Assembly (NCBI RefSeq): GCF_000332215.1
Contig: NZ_ALWB01000021.1
Coordinates: 1 to 35,507 of the forward strand
Reading direction: 5' to 3'
Length of the DNA stretch: 35,507 nucleotides
DNA from: Pseudanabaena biceps PCC 7429
GTDB taxonomy: Bacteria; Cyanobacteriota; Cyanobacteriia; Pseudanabaenales; Pseudanabaenaceae
The notes under the pieces are model-generated. The model saw nothing but the letters and a program-made list of their open reading frames with translations. It did not search any database and had not been told where the DNA came from. The position numbers were made by a program, and so were the translations under genes. This document shows positions 23,961 to 31,684 of this stretch, in pieces. Position 1 is the first letter of the stretch. Every line of letters begins with the position of its first letter.

Positions 23961-23995
23961 CAAGTTAAGAAATGGCTACGCCATTTCTTAACTTG
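23961..23995. terminator. 16-bp perfect hairpin, TAC loop
   Basis: CAAGTTAAGAAATGGC and its exact reverse complement surround TAC. It is preceded by three tandem copies of TTTCTAATAT (about 23931-23959). The rest of the 23900-24182 gap is mostly a family B element. Confidence 0.6.
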
Positions 23996-24080
23996 AAAAC
24001 CCTTACTAGATTTAGCTTTTAATTCACAAAAGTGTTGTCCCACTTTCGTGCATTGGTATAAATCAATATGGGTAGAGTCT

Positions 24081-24186
24081 CTAAGTAAGTGGGCTTAATT
24101 AAATATAAAACCCTAAAACCTACGGCGCACGCTGCTCGTGCGCCGCAGGTTTTAGATCTGAATTTTAATTATGCTGAGTTACTTAG
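24081..24186. mobile_element. MITE-like element, family B copy 2
   Basis: About 106 bp, the best-preserved family B copy: ends CTAAGTAAGTGGGCTTAATT and AATTATGCTGAGTTACTTAG, central arms 24113-24131 and 24137-24155. Its right terminus provides the stop codon of the MalF-type permease (TAA, complement of 24183-24185), so the element abuts or trims that gene's end. Confidence 0.75.
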
Positions 24187-25088
24187 GTAATTACCTTAGC
24201 GGGATTAATAAATTTAAAGGTTAGAATTGAAATAATAAAGATGATTAGAAATAAAAACACTCCGATCGCCGATGCATATCCCATTTCCAAGCTGGTAAAA
24301 CCTTTGTCATATAAATAGTAAACAACGGTTTTCGTACTATTAGCAGGACCACCTTGAGACATGATATAGACTTCTTCAAAGACTTTCATTGCCCCAATCG
24401 CAGAAATTACTGCCACTAAAATAATATATGGTTTCATTAGCGGAATGGTAATATCCCAATGCTTTTGCCAACCGTCAGATCCATCAATTGCTGCCGCCTC
24501 ATACAAGTCGGCGGGGATTGCCTGCAATCCCGCAAGATAAATTACCATATAGTAGCCAACACCTCGCCATACAACTACGGCGATAATGGCAAAGATAGCG
24601 GTTTTAGGATCGGTAAGCCAAGGAATTGTTACAGATTGAAATGAGATCGCCGAAAGAAAATAGTTTAAGATTCCATTCTGGGCGTAAACCCACTTCCAAG
24701 CAATTCCTGCCACAACTACAGAAACAATAACTGGGAAGTAATAAATTGCCCTAAAAAAATTAATACTACGTAATTTTTGATTGACTAATATTGCTAAGAA
24801 TAGAGGTAAAACAACTAGGCTGGGAACTGCAAATATTAAGTAGGTGAGAGTGTTACCTAGGGTTTTCCAGAAGGTTTGATCTTTGAAAAGGTTTATATAG
24901 TTGCGCCACCCCGTAAAGGTTGGGCTACCGACAAAATCATAATCAGTAAAACTCAGATATATTGCTTGTAATACTGGTAAAAATGAGGTTAGACCAAGAA
25001 AAGCGATCGCTGGTAATAGAAATAAGTAGGGAGTCCAAGAAAATTTCTTACCTAGTTTTTGCCGTTTTAGTTTTACATTGGGCTGCAT
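24183..25088 (-). CDS. Sugar ABC transporter permease, MalF/UgpA type
   Basis: A 301-residue inner-membrane permease with six predicted helices. The first begins at YLFLLPAIAFLGLTSFLPV, and the N-terminal pattern AIYLSFTDYDF.GSPTFTGWRNY is typical of CUT1 MalF-like subunits. The EAA loop is YEAAAIDGSDGWQKHWDITIPL. The ATG at 25088 (MQPNVKL) is chosen over a TTG at 25100. The C-terminus, FINPAKVIT, ends within the terminal repeat of a family B element. It is the upstream half of a MalFG pair now separated from malG by about 1.5 kb. No binding protein or ATPase is in the window. Confidence 0.9.
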   Translation of the reverse strand: MQPNVKLKRQKLGKKFSWTPYLFLLPAIAFLGLTSFLPVLQAIYLSFTDYDFVGSPTFTGWRNYINLFKDQTFWKTLGNTLTYLIFAVPSLVVLPLFLAILVNQKLRSINFFRAIYYFPVIVSVVVAGIAWKWVYAQNGILNYFLSAISFQSVTIPWLTDPKTAIFAIIAVVVWRGVGYYMVIYLAGLQAIPADLYEAAAIDGSDGWQKHWDITIPLMKPYIILVAVISAIGAMKVFEEVYIMSQGGPANSTKTVVYYLYDKGFTSLEMGYASAIGVFLFLIIFIISILTFKFINPAKVIT

Positions 25089-25204
25089 AAAAGATCTCAA
25101 AGCTTAACAACAAGCAAATTTAATTAGATTCAAAGTTTACATTCTTGACTAATTCTAAAGGTATTTCTAGCAATTCCACAATTTCATCTTCAGTCAAGCC
25201 GACA

Positions 25205-25256
25205 CTGGTCAGCTAATTTGGGATAGGTTCTGAAACGCCCATTTCATGCCAATAAA
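25205..25256. repeat. Repeat D, copy 1
   Basis: Begins CTGGTCAGCTAAT, continues with GGTTCTGAAACGCCCATTTCA and ends GCCAATAAA. It recurs at 35393-35444 in the same orientation with about ten differences. The inner TGAAAtG-CC-CATTTCA is palindromic in copy 2. It lies where the relE remnant loses similarity to RelE, so it may be the terminus of a transposable element or a recombination junction. Confidence 0.55.
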
Positions 25257-25298
25257 AAAGACGCAAATACGTCGATCACGATTTAGCGAACCAGTACC

Positions 25299-25534
25299 AA
25301 TCAGCCTATATCCCCCACTTTTACCTTTCTGAATATCACTATTTTTGATGCGAACTTTAAAACTGTATAGCCAGTATTTTGAACCTGATCGCCGACTAAA
25401 TCACCACATTGAAGTTGATCTAAAACTGGTTGAATATCTGATTTGATACGTCTATAGCGCTTTGCCAAATCTCGAACTTGACGCTTAAAAATATCTGTAA
25501 ACTGAATCCTCAATTTAGAATCATCACTAGACAT
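25299..25534 (-). pseudogene. RelE-family toxin pseudogene (frameshift and lost C-terminus)
   Basis: From ATG 25534 the frame reads MSSDDSKLRIQFTDIFKRQV and onward to GDQVQNTGYTVLK, a normal RelE start of the cyanobacterial RelE/RelB type. It then runs out of frame to a TGA at 25301-25303. Shifting by one base at the T-run near GTTTTAAAG restores FKVRIKNSDIQKGKSGGYRLI, the expected continuation, so one T appears to have been lost. After GGYRLI (about 25299) the shifted frame no longer resembles RelE and runs into repeat D. The gene therefore carries two lesions and lacks the C-terminal catalytic part. The start overlaps the antitoxin end by 8 bases, as in intact operons. Confidence 0.8.
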
Positions 25535-25814
25535 CAATTCCATCCCAAAGCTCAGAAATATCGTGAACTCTTCCAGCTTTAACATCCTCTAAAGACTGGC
25601 GAAGATCTTGCAAGATTTTTTCTTTAGGATCATCATAATCTTCTATTAATTCACCAACATTTGTTGGTGATTCTAATTGTACTGATGAATGCTTTGCTTT
25701 AATAAACAAAAGAAAGTCTAAAACTTCGCTTAAGAGAGGATCTGAAGTCTGAGCAATTTCTTGGATTAAAGCCTGTCTAACATTTATTTGTGTAGAAGTA
25801 TCTGTAGCTAACAT
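25527..25814 (-). CDS. Antitoxin of a RelE-type toxin-antitoxin pair
   Basis: A 95-residue protein with a helical N-terminal half (VRQALIQEIAQTSDPLLSEV then LDFLLFIKAKH), as in DUF2281-like/RelB-associated antitoxins, and an acidic C-terminal half with LRQSLEDVKAGRVHDISELW, the typical tail that binds and blocks the toxin. The frame is intact and overlaps the relE remnant in antitoxin-first order. With the toxin broken it is an orphan, although it could still repress DNA or neutralise a related toxin elsewhere. Confidence 0.72.
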   Translation of the reverse strand: MLATDTSTQINVRQALIQEIAQTSDPLLSEVLDFLLFIKAKHSSVQLESPTNVGELIEDYDDPKEKILQDLRQSLEDVKAGRVHDISELWDGIDV

Positions 25815-25940
25815 GGCTTAACCTCAGTTCTAGTCATAAAATTACATAACATAAAGCTAACATACCTAGAAATACAGATTTATTTAAAAATTCGGCGTAG
25901 TTCTGCTGATAATTCAGTTAAATCCTGCTGCTGTACTAAG

Positions 25941-26081
25941 TCATTCTAGTGGAGCAGGTATCTCGACTCTGTAGCCATGATGCTTTAAATACTCCCAACT
26001 AGATTCAATATCAATTTCTTCACCTTCTTCAACTACGGCGATCCATTTAGATTCATCGTCCTCTTAGACTCGCGATCGCAT
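25941..26081 (-). pseudogene. Small ORF with in-frame stop, unknown family
   Basis: From ATG 26081 the frame reads MRSRV, then TAA at 26064-26066, then continues open as EDDESKWIAVVEEGEEIDIE and SSWEYLKHHGYRVEIPAPLE to TGA at 25941-25943. The continued frame is acidic and well structured, which suggests a real small gene with a nonsense mutation or with a lost start. Directly downstream in another frame lies DLVQQQDLTELSAELRRIFK and a stop, possibly part of the same locus. I do not recognise the family. It occupies most of the antitoxin-gcvP gap. Confidence 0.5.
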
Positions 26082-26134
26082 AACAAATTCAAGCAACGCT
26101 TAACACTTTGTAATAAATTTGTAATAGCATAGAT

Positions 26135-29100
26135 ATGTCTATACAAGTTATAAAATCTATGTTGGAACCTTCGCTCATCGTGACAGCCCAAGATTCTTCG
26201 ATCGCCGAAACCACAAAAATAGAAGAATCGAGGGTTCCAGCCTTTTCCCAAGCTCCAAACCATCGCGACTACTTAGCAGATTGTCTCAGTAATGATGCAC
26301 TTGCCCCAACTGATAGTTTTATCCGCCGCCATGTCGGCGTAACGTCCGCAGAGATTCAGCAGATGCTTGCTGTGATCGGCTGTGAATCTCTTGATGAAAT
26401 GATCGATAAGACCGTTCCTAATGCCATTCGCACTAGACAGCCATTACAATTGGGGGAAGCGCGTGGGGAATACGAGTTGCTACAGGAATTGAAAGCGATC
26501 GCCTCAAAAAACCAAGTTTGGCGCTCGTATATTGGCACTGGATATTACAACTGCATCACGCCACCGATTATTCAGCGCAATATTTTAGAGAATCCAGGGT
26601 GGTATACCCAGTACACTCCCTACCAAGCTGAAATCGCTCAAGGGCGTTTGGAAGCCCTACTGTACTTCCAAACCATGATTATCGATCTAACGGGTTTAGA
26701 GATTGCCAATGCTTCGCTTTTAGATGAAGGAACTGCGGCGGCTGAGGCAATGACAATGGCGGCGGGACTTGCCAAGAACAAAGGTAATAAATTCTTTGTA
26801 TCGGCTGATTGTCATCCGCAAACGATAGCTGTTGTGAAAACCCGCGCAATTCCTTTAGGGATTGAAGTGGAAATTGCGAAACATGACGAATTTATATTTG
26901 ATGAGAGTTACTTTGGCATTTTGCTGCAATATCCTGCTAGCGATGGCGCGATTTATGACTACAGCCAATGTATTCAGCAAATTCACGATCATGGTGGCTT
27001 AGCGATCGTTGCCGCCGACTTACTAGCGCTTACTTTGATTAAAGCTCCCGCTGAGTTAGGAGCCGATATTGCAATCGGTAGTGCCCAGAGGTTTGGCGTT
27101 CCCTTTGGCTATGGAGGTCCCCATGCTGCTTATATGGCGACAAAGGATGCCTACAAACGACAAATGCCAGGACGCATGATCGGCATTTCTAAAGATGTCC
27201 ATGGTCGTCCAGCCCTACGTCTAGCTCTACAGACCCGCGAGCAGCATATTCGCCGCGACAAAGCAACCAGCAACATTTGTACGGCGCAAGTTTTGTTGGC
27301 GATCATGGCGAGTATGTATGCGGTCTATCACGGCGCAGCAGGGTTAAAGCGGATTGCCCAGCGAGTACATCTCTTAGCTTCGACCCTTTCTGGAGCCTTA
27401 GAGAATTTAGGGCATACCGTTACCCATCACTCTTTCTTCGATACGATTCGGATAGAGTTGAACGGGCTCTCAATGAATGAAGTTAGAATCCGAGCTGCTG
27501 CTAGGCAAATTAACTTACGCTACTTTGAAGATGGTGCGATCGCCATTAGTTTAGATGAAACCGTCGCCAAACAAGATTTAACCGATCTGATCGAAATTTT
27601 TGCTAGCGAGAAAACAGCCAATCCCCAATCCCCAATTCCCAATTCCCAATTCCTAATTCCTAATTCCCTAATCCGTAATTCCTCCTATCTCACACATCCT
27701 GTATTCAATTCCTATCATTCTGAATCAGAACTACTCCGTTATATCTATCGTTTGCAAGCGAAGGATTTATCCTTAACAACATCAATGATTCCCCTCGGCT
27801 CCTGCACGATGAAGTTAAACGCCACTTCAGAAATGCTTCCCGTTACATGGGCTGAATTTGGGAACATTCATCCCTTTGTGCCATTAGAACAAACCCAAGG
27901 CTATCAAATTCTTTTTCAACAATTAGAAACTTGGCTGGCGGAAATCACTGGTTTCGCGGGAGTGTCGCTTCAACCGAATGCAGGTTCTCAGGGAGAATAT
28001 GCGGGACTACTGACTATTCGCGAATATCATCTCCATCGCGGACAAACCAATCGCCATATCTGCCTCATTCCGACTTCAGCCCATGGGACTAATCCTGCTA
28101 GCGCCGTTATGGCTGGGATGAAGGTGGTTACGGTAAACTGCGATCGGGAAGGCAATATTGATGTCAATGACCTGAAAGAAAAAGCCGCAAAGCATCAGTA
28201 CGAACTTGCTGCTCTCATGATTACCTATCCTTCAACCCACGGGGTATTTGAAGAATCGATTAAGGATATCTGTGACACCATTCACTATTACGGTGGACAG
28301 GTTTATATGGATGGCGCAAACATGAATGCCCAAGTTGGGCTTTGTCGTCCAGGAGATATCGGTGCGGATGTCTGCCACTTGAATTTGCACAAGACTTTTT
28401 GTATCCCCCATGGTGGCGGCGGTCCTGGAATGGGGCCGATTTGCGTCGCACCGCAGCTAGTACCATTTTTACCAAAACATCCTTTTACGGCTAATCCCGA
28501 TCAAACAACAATTTCGGCGGCTCCTTGGGGTAGTGCGAGTATTCTGACAATTTCATGGGTATATATTGCTTTAATGGGAGCGAAGGGACTTAAATTGGCG
28601 ACAGAAGTGGCAATTTTGAATGCTAATTACATGGCGCATCGTCTTGCTCCCCATTATCCAATTCTCTATAAGGGCAAAAATGGGTTTGTTGCCCATGAAT
28701 GTATTATCGATCTGCATGATTGCAAGGCGATCGCAGGGATTGAGGTGGATGATGTGGCAAAGCGCTTGATGGATTATGGTTTCCATGCACCCACCATGTC
28801 ATGGCCAGTTGCGGGAACGATGATGATCGAGCCGACGGAGAGCGAGTCGAAGACGGAAATCGATCGCTTCTGTGAGGCGATGATCGCAATTAAGCAAGAA
28901 GTTAAGGCGATTTCCATTGGTGATCTCGATAAACTTGATAATCCCCTCAAAAATGCGCCACATACAGCGGAATCTCTCTTAGCCGACCAATGGGCTCACC
29001 CCTATACCCGCCAACAAGCTGCCTATCCCGCGCCTTGGCTAAAGGAACATAAGTTCTGGACGAGCGTTGGACGGATTGATAATGCCTTTGGCGATCGCAA

Positions 29101-29143
29101 TTTTGTCTGTTCTTGCCTACCTCTAGAAGCCTACGAAGCCTAG
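26135..29143 (+). CDS. gcvP: Glycine dehydrogenase (decarboxylating), P-protein
   Basis: A 1002-residue PLP enzyme of the glycine cleavage system. It decarboxylates glycine and passes the aminomethyl group to the H-protein lipoamide, and is central to photorespiration in cyanobacteria. The N-terminal half has [17 protein letters not shown] and [31 protein letters not shown] (several parts). The C-terminal half has [15 protein letters not shown], the glycine-rich [10 protein letters not shown], and the PLP lysine K753 in [11 protein letters not shown]. It is slightly longer than usual because of an N-terminal extension of about 45 residues (an internal ATG at 26159 is also possible) and a repeat-derived linker at about residues 495-519. 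No glycine riboswitch fits in the short leader. Other gcv genes are absent from the window. Confidence 0.95.
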   Translation: MSIQVIKSMLEPSLIVTAQDSSIAETTKIEESRVPAFSQAPNHRDYLADCLSNDALAPTDSFIRRHVGVTSAEIQQMLAVIGCESLDEMIDKTVPNAIRTRQPLQLGEARGEYELLQELKAIASKNQVWRSYIGTGYYNCITPPIIQRNILENPGWYTQYTPYQAEIAQGRLEALLYFQTMIIDLTGLEIANASLLDEGTAAAEAMTMAAGLAKNKGNKFFVSADCHPQTIAVVKTRAIPLGIEVEIAKHDEFIFDESYFGILLQYPASDGAIYDYSQCIQQIHDHGGLAIVAADLLALTLIKAPAELGADIAIGSAQRFGVPFGYGGPHAAYMATKDAYKRQMPGRMIGISKDVHGRPALRLALQTREQHIRRDKATSNICTAQVLLAIMASMYAVYHGAAGLKRIAQRVHLLASTLSGALENLGHTVTHHSFFDTIRIELNGLSMNEVRIRAAARQINLRYFEDGAIAISLDETVAKQDLTDLIEIFASEKTANPQSPIPNSQFLIPNSLIRNSSYLTHPVFNSYHSESELLRYIYRLQAKDLSLTTSMIPLGSCTMKLNATSEMLPVTWAEFGNIHPFVPLEQTQGYQILFQQLETWLAEITGFAGVSLQPNAGSQGEYAGLLTIREYHLHRGQTNRHICLIPTSAHGTNPASAVMAGMKVVTVNCDREGNIDVNDLKEKAAKHQYELAALMITYPSTHGVFEESIKDICDTIHYYGGQVYMDGANMNAQVGLCRPGDIGADVCHLNLHKTFCIPHGGGGPGMGPICVAPQLVPFLPKHPFTANPDQTTISAAPWGSASILTISWVYIALMGAKGLKLATEVAILNANYMAHRLAPHYPILYKGKNGFVAHECIIDLHDCKAIAGIEVDDVAKRLMDYGFHAPTMSWPVAGTMMIEPTESESKTEIDRFCEAMIAIKQEVKAISIGDLDKLDNPLKNAPHTAESLLADQWAHPYTRQQAAYPAPWLKEHKFWTSVGRIDNAFGDRNFVCSCLPLEAYEA
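27618..27692 (+). repeat. CCCAATTC-type short tandem repeat inside gcvP
   Basis: About 75 bases of degenerate 7-8-mers (CCAATCCC, CCAATTCC, CTAATTCC) encode [20 protein letters not shown]. Such repeats are usually intergenic in cyanobacteria; here they are translated in frame as the linker between the two halves of the P-protein, so folding would tolerate them. Confidence 0.75.
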
Positions 29144-29144
29144 A

Positions 29145-29183
29145 CTCAAATAAAAGCCCTGCTTTGCAGGGCTTTTATTTGAG
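29145..29183. terminator. 18-bp perfect bidirectional hairpin between gcvP and the methylase remnant
   Basis: CTCAAATAAAAGCCCTGC and its exact reverse complement flank a TTT loop. The arms end in A-rich and T-rich tracts, so each strand gives a stem with a following U-run. It lies 1 base after the gcvP stop and contains the last codons and TAA stop of the convergent methylase remnant. Confidence 0.8.
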
Positions 29184-30845
29184 AATTACCACTTCACCAC
29201 GCTCATTCGCCGCATTAAACTCTTCCCCAAAATCACAGGTCGAGATATCGCCTAGCTGAATATTCTGCTCAAAATTTGGCAAATAGACGTAGATTTCTAG
29301 CGATCGCAAACAGAGGGAAAGGCGCGTGATTTCAATAGATTCTTCCACAACATCACAGCCAAATAGATTATGTTGCAGAATATGGGCGATCGTCTCCGCA
29401 GGCGTTGTATAGGCGATCGATTCGACATCATTGGTAAACTTGGTTAATAAATGATAGATGCGCTCATGTTCAGAAAGTAAAAACTCTAAGGCAGTGACCA
29501 GAAATACCCCAGCCCCACACTTGGGATGCAAAACTTTAACCTTTAATAAACGCTCTTGATATTCTTGGCAATAGGCTAGAGTATCTTGAGTGAATCGGCG
29601 ATCGCCATCACGAGGAATCTTGGATATAGATAGGTGCTGTTTCAAAACCCGAATTACCGATTCACTTTGCAAAATCGCTTTACAAGGCAATTTGGGAATG
29701 CGGCGTTTACTGAGATTGCTCAGATCTTTACGATATTGTGATAATTCCTTGATCGATTCATCAAAAAGGCAGGTAAGGATATGACGGGTGATATCTTCGC
29801 AAAAGTCAAAACGGGTAATCTCTTTAATCTGACGGCATAATTCATCCCCAACAAATAAAGCCCGATCTAGAATGGGATCTCTCGCGAATAGCCCCGATGG
29901 ATAAGCATTGATCGGCATGGAATAATTAGCATTACCATTTTGTACCCAACCAAATATTGCTTTATAGTTTTCCCAAATTGGTTGCTCGATATAGGGATTT
30001 ACAAATTCGTAGGCATCCTTAATTAAATTGGCGGGTAATAGCTGCCGGTCTTCGCAGTAAGCGATAAATAAAATGCGGTTTAATAATTTTTGGGCTTGAT
30101 AAATGGCGATCGCGATCGCATCTTCCGCCTTAATCTGGAGATTTGTTTGTACAGACTGTGAAGGATGGGCTAACAATTGCAAACGATAGCGGAAATCCTT
30201 AATTAGCTGACTGCGAATTTTGTAGTAGTGACTGTAAAAATTTTTGAGAAATTCCGATTCGAGTTGGTGTGACTCCTCTAGTAAATGGGTAGTCCGCGAT
30301 CGTTCTTCACTATTAGCAATTCCCCTGAGTAAAGTTCGTCGTGACAGCAAAAAATAAAAAGCCTTGAACTGATCTAAATCCGCCAAAGACTCCCAAGAAA
30401 ATCGCTGACAGAACAAACTCGATACGTCACGGTGGTAAAGACAAATTTCTCGATAATCTAAAACAATCAGCCACTCAGTTGTTTCATACTCCGGTTCGGG
30501 CTTAACGATTGCTCCCTCTTCCGCAGTATTAACCCTAACTTCGGCAATTACATTGACTGAGGTTTCGGTAAAAAAACCAAGGGCAGGATTGGGGTGTAAT
30601 TCTAGCTCCCACGCACCACCACTGGTCTCAAAAGGAGACTTATATCCTAAAATATCAACAAAAATATCATGCAAAAATTGCGCTTCAGCAATTAAATTTG
30701 ATGGTTCCCCATCACTGGCAAAATACAGCCACTTCTGGACTATCTGAAAACGTTCTCCCAAATCTCTTGGGAAACCAAAAGAACTAATTCGCTTTGCGAG
30801 AGGTTTCGGATGAAACAGTGAGTAGTAAGGCGATCGCTGATTCAT
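29175..30845 (-). CDS. Truncated Eco57I/type IIG-like N6-DNA methylase remnant
   Basis: A 556-residue protein whose N-terminal 400 residues resemble the nuclease/helical part of Eco57I-like restriction-methylation proteins (FLHDIFVDILGYKSPFE, CEDRQLLP). Residues about 440-550 start an N6-adenine methylase domain: VLHPKCGAGVFLVTALEFLL is motif I but with the leading aspartate changed to histidine (usual DPxCGSG), and HNLFGCDVVEESIEITRLSL is motif II. The protein ends GEVVILK just where FDVVIGNPPY would follow, so the catalytic NPPY motif and the target-recognition domain are missing. The stop lies inside a hairpin shared with gcvP's end. It overlaps DUF3007 by ATGA (30842-30845). Methylation activity is very unlikely. 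Confidence 0.68.
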   Translation of the reverse strand: MNQRSPYYSLFHPKPLAKRISSFGFPRDLGERFQIVQKWLYFASDGEPSNLIAEAQFLHDIFVDILGYKSPFETSGGAWELELHPNPALGFFTETSVNVIAEVRVNTAEEGAIVKPEPEYETTEWLIVLDYREICLYHRDVSSLFCQRFSWESLADLDQFKAFYFLLSRRTLLRGIANSEERSRTTHLLEESHQLESEFLKNFYSHYYKIRSQLIKDFRYRLQLLAHPSQSVQTNLQIKAEDAIAIAIYQAQKLLNRILFIAYCEDRQLLPANLIKDAYEFVNPYIEQPIWENYKAIFGWVQNGNANYSMPINAYPSGLFARDPILDRALFVGDELCRQIKEITRFDFCEDITRHILTCLFDESIKELSQYRKDLSNLSKRRIPKLPCKAILQSESVIRVLKQHLSISKIPRDGDRRFTQDTLAYCQEYQERLLKVKVLHPKCGAGVFLVTALEFLLSEHERIYHLLTKFTNDVESIAYTTPAETIAHILQHNLFGCDVVEESIEITRLSLCLRSLEIYVYLPNFEQNIQLGDISTCDFGEEFNAANERGEVVILK

Positions 30846-31192
30846 TCATCTTTGACGGCTTTTTGATCTATAGGTTGAACTTGTCGAACTAACTGATTCT
30901 CTGCCTCTACTTCTGCCAGTAAAATATTCCGCTCCTCAGGTGACATTTCCTCTAAGCGCTTAGCCAAAACTGCTTTTTTGTAGTCATCAAGCTGTTGGTT
31001 ATAGGTCATAGTTTGCGTAACGGCTCGAAATACATAGGTAGAAATCCAAGCTATTAAAACACCAACTAAAACCACTTGGCTCCATACCCCTGCATTGGTT
31101 GTATCAAAACCATAGGCTCGAAACATCCAAAAGGCGAAACCACCAAATCCAAAAAAAGCTACCATAATCGCTATAGCATCAATACGGCGCAT
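30842..31192 (-). CDS. DUF3007 family membrane protein
   Basis: From the ATG at 31192 this is a 116-residue protein starting MRRIDAIAIMVAFFGFGGFA, with two membrane helices separated by RAYGFDTTNAGVWSQ. It then has the conserved tail TYVFRAVTQTMTYNQQLDDY and a charged helix LEEMSPEERNILLAEVEAE. DUF3007 is confined to cyanobacteria and plastid-bearing lineages and typically follows ndhL, as here. The in-frame ATG at 31234 is less likely because the family starts MRR. Its stop overlaps the start of the methylase remnant. Role unknown, with a possible link to NDH-1 complexes from context. Confidence 0.85.
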   Translation of the reverse strand: MRRIDAIAIMVAFFGFGGFAFWMFRAYGFDTTNAGVWSQVVLVGVLIAWISTYVFRAVTQTMTYNQQLDDYKKAVLAKRLEEMSPEERNILLAEVEAENQLVRQVQPIDQKAVKDE

Positions 31193-31293
31193 AGTTTTAA
31201 TCTCTAAGGGCTTCCTTCCAGCAGAAAATGTCAAGAACTGTCTTCCTAATATCTCCCGCTATTGGCTAAAATCTGACGATCACGAACTCATGG

Positions 31294-31346
31294 ATCTTAA
31301 AGATAAAATCTTAAAGAGCAAATATTTAAGATTTTATCTTTAAGAT
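31294..31346. other. 22-bp inverted repeat with 9-base loop between ndhL and DUF3007
   Basis: ATCTTAAAGATAAAATCTTAAA faces its reverse complement across GAGCAAATA. Unlike other palindromes in the window it is all A/T-rich and its loop is nine bases. It lies between two leftward genes of a conserved pair and could attenuate or process the transcript. Confidence 0.5.
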
Positions 31347-31358
31347 TGCGACCTAATC

Positions 31359-31589
31359 TCAAATGGCTCTTGCTTGAGGACGAAAATTAAAGAATGGGGA
31401 TAGTAATAATAGTCCAGGAAAGAAGAAAAAGGCTAAAAAGCAGAGAAATACTCTTTCTAGGGAACCTGTTTTGTACCAACGTGCTTTGAAATAAAAGAGC
31501 ACTAACAGGGGGATTACCAGTAAATATGCACCTGCGATCGTCGCATAGACAATGGGCGCAAGAAATGGCGAAGAGAGCAGGAATGACAT
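31359..31589 (-). CDS. ndhL: NAD(P)H-quinone oxidoreductase subunit L
   Basis: From the ATG at 31589 this gives 76 residues: MSFLLSSPFLAPIVYATIAG, then AYLLVIPLLVLFYFKARWY, TGSLERVFLCFLAFFFFPGL and LLLSPFFNFRP. The two membrane helices and the AYLLVIPL, KARWY and FPGLLLLSPFxNFRP motifs are diagnostic of NdhL, a small subunit of the thylakoid NDH-1 complex needed for cyclic electron flow and inorganic carbon uptake. An upstream in-frame ATG at 31649 would add 20 atypical residues. DUF3007 follows on the same strand, the usual cyanobacterial order. Confidence 0.9.
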   Translation of the reverse strand: MSFLLSSPFLAPIVYATIAGAYLLVIPLLVLFYFKARWYKTGSLERVFLCFLAFFFFPGLLLLSPFFNFRPQARAI

Positions 31590-31684
31590 ATTTCTAGACA
31601 GGATTGTGTAGATGTTTATAGATGTGTTTAAGCTTGATTTTAGCAGCAAAAAAGCATATCTCTATGCCTAAATCTACCTCAAAC

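Noticed and set aside
26082-26134. Possible glycine riboswitch ahead of gcvP
   Set aside because: Only about 53 bases separate the upstream remnant from the gcvP ATG, too short for the tandem or single glycine aptamer, and no matching conserved core is seen.
26033-26263. 76-codon frame antisense to the gcvP start
   Set aside because: No domain, overlaps the gcvP 5' end and is better explained as a shadow.
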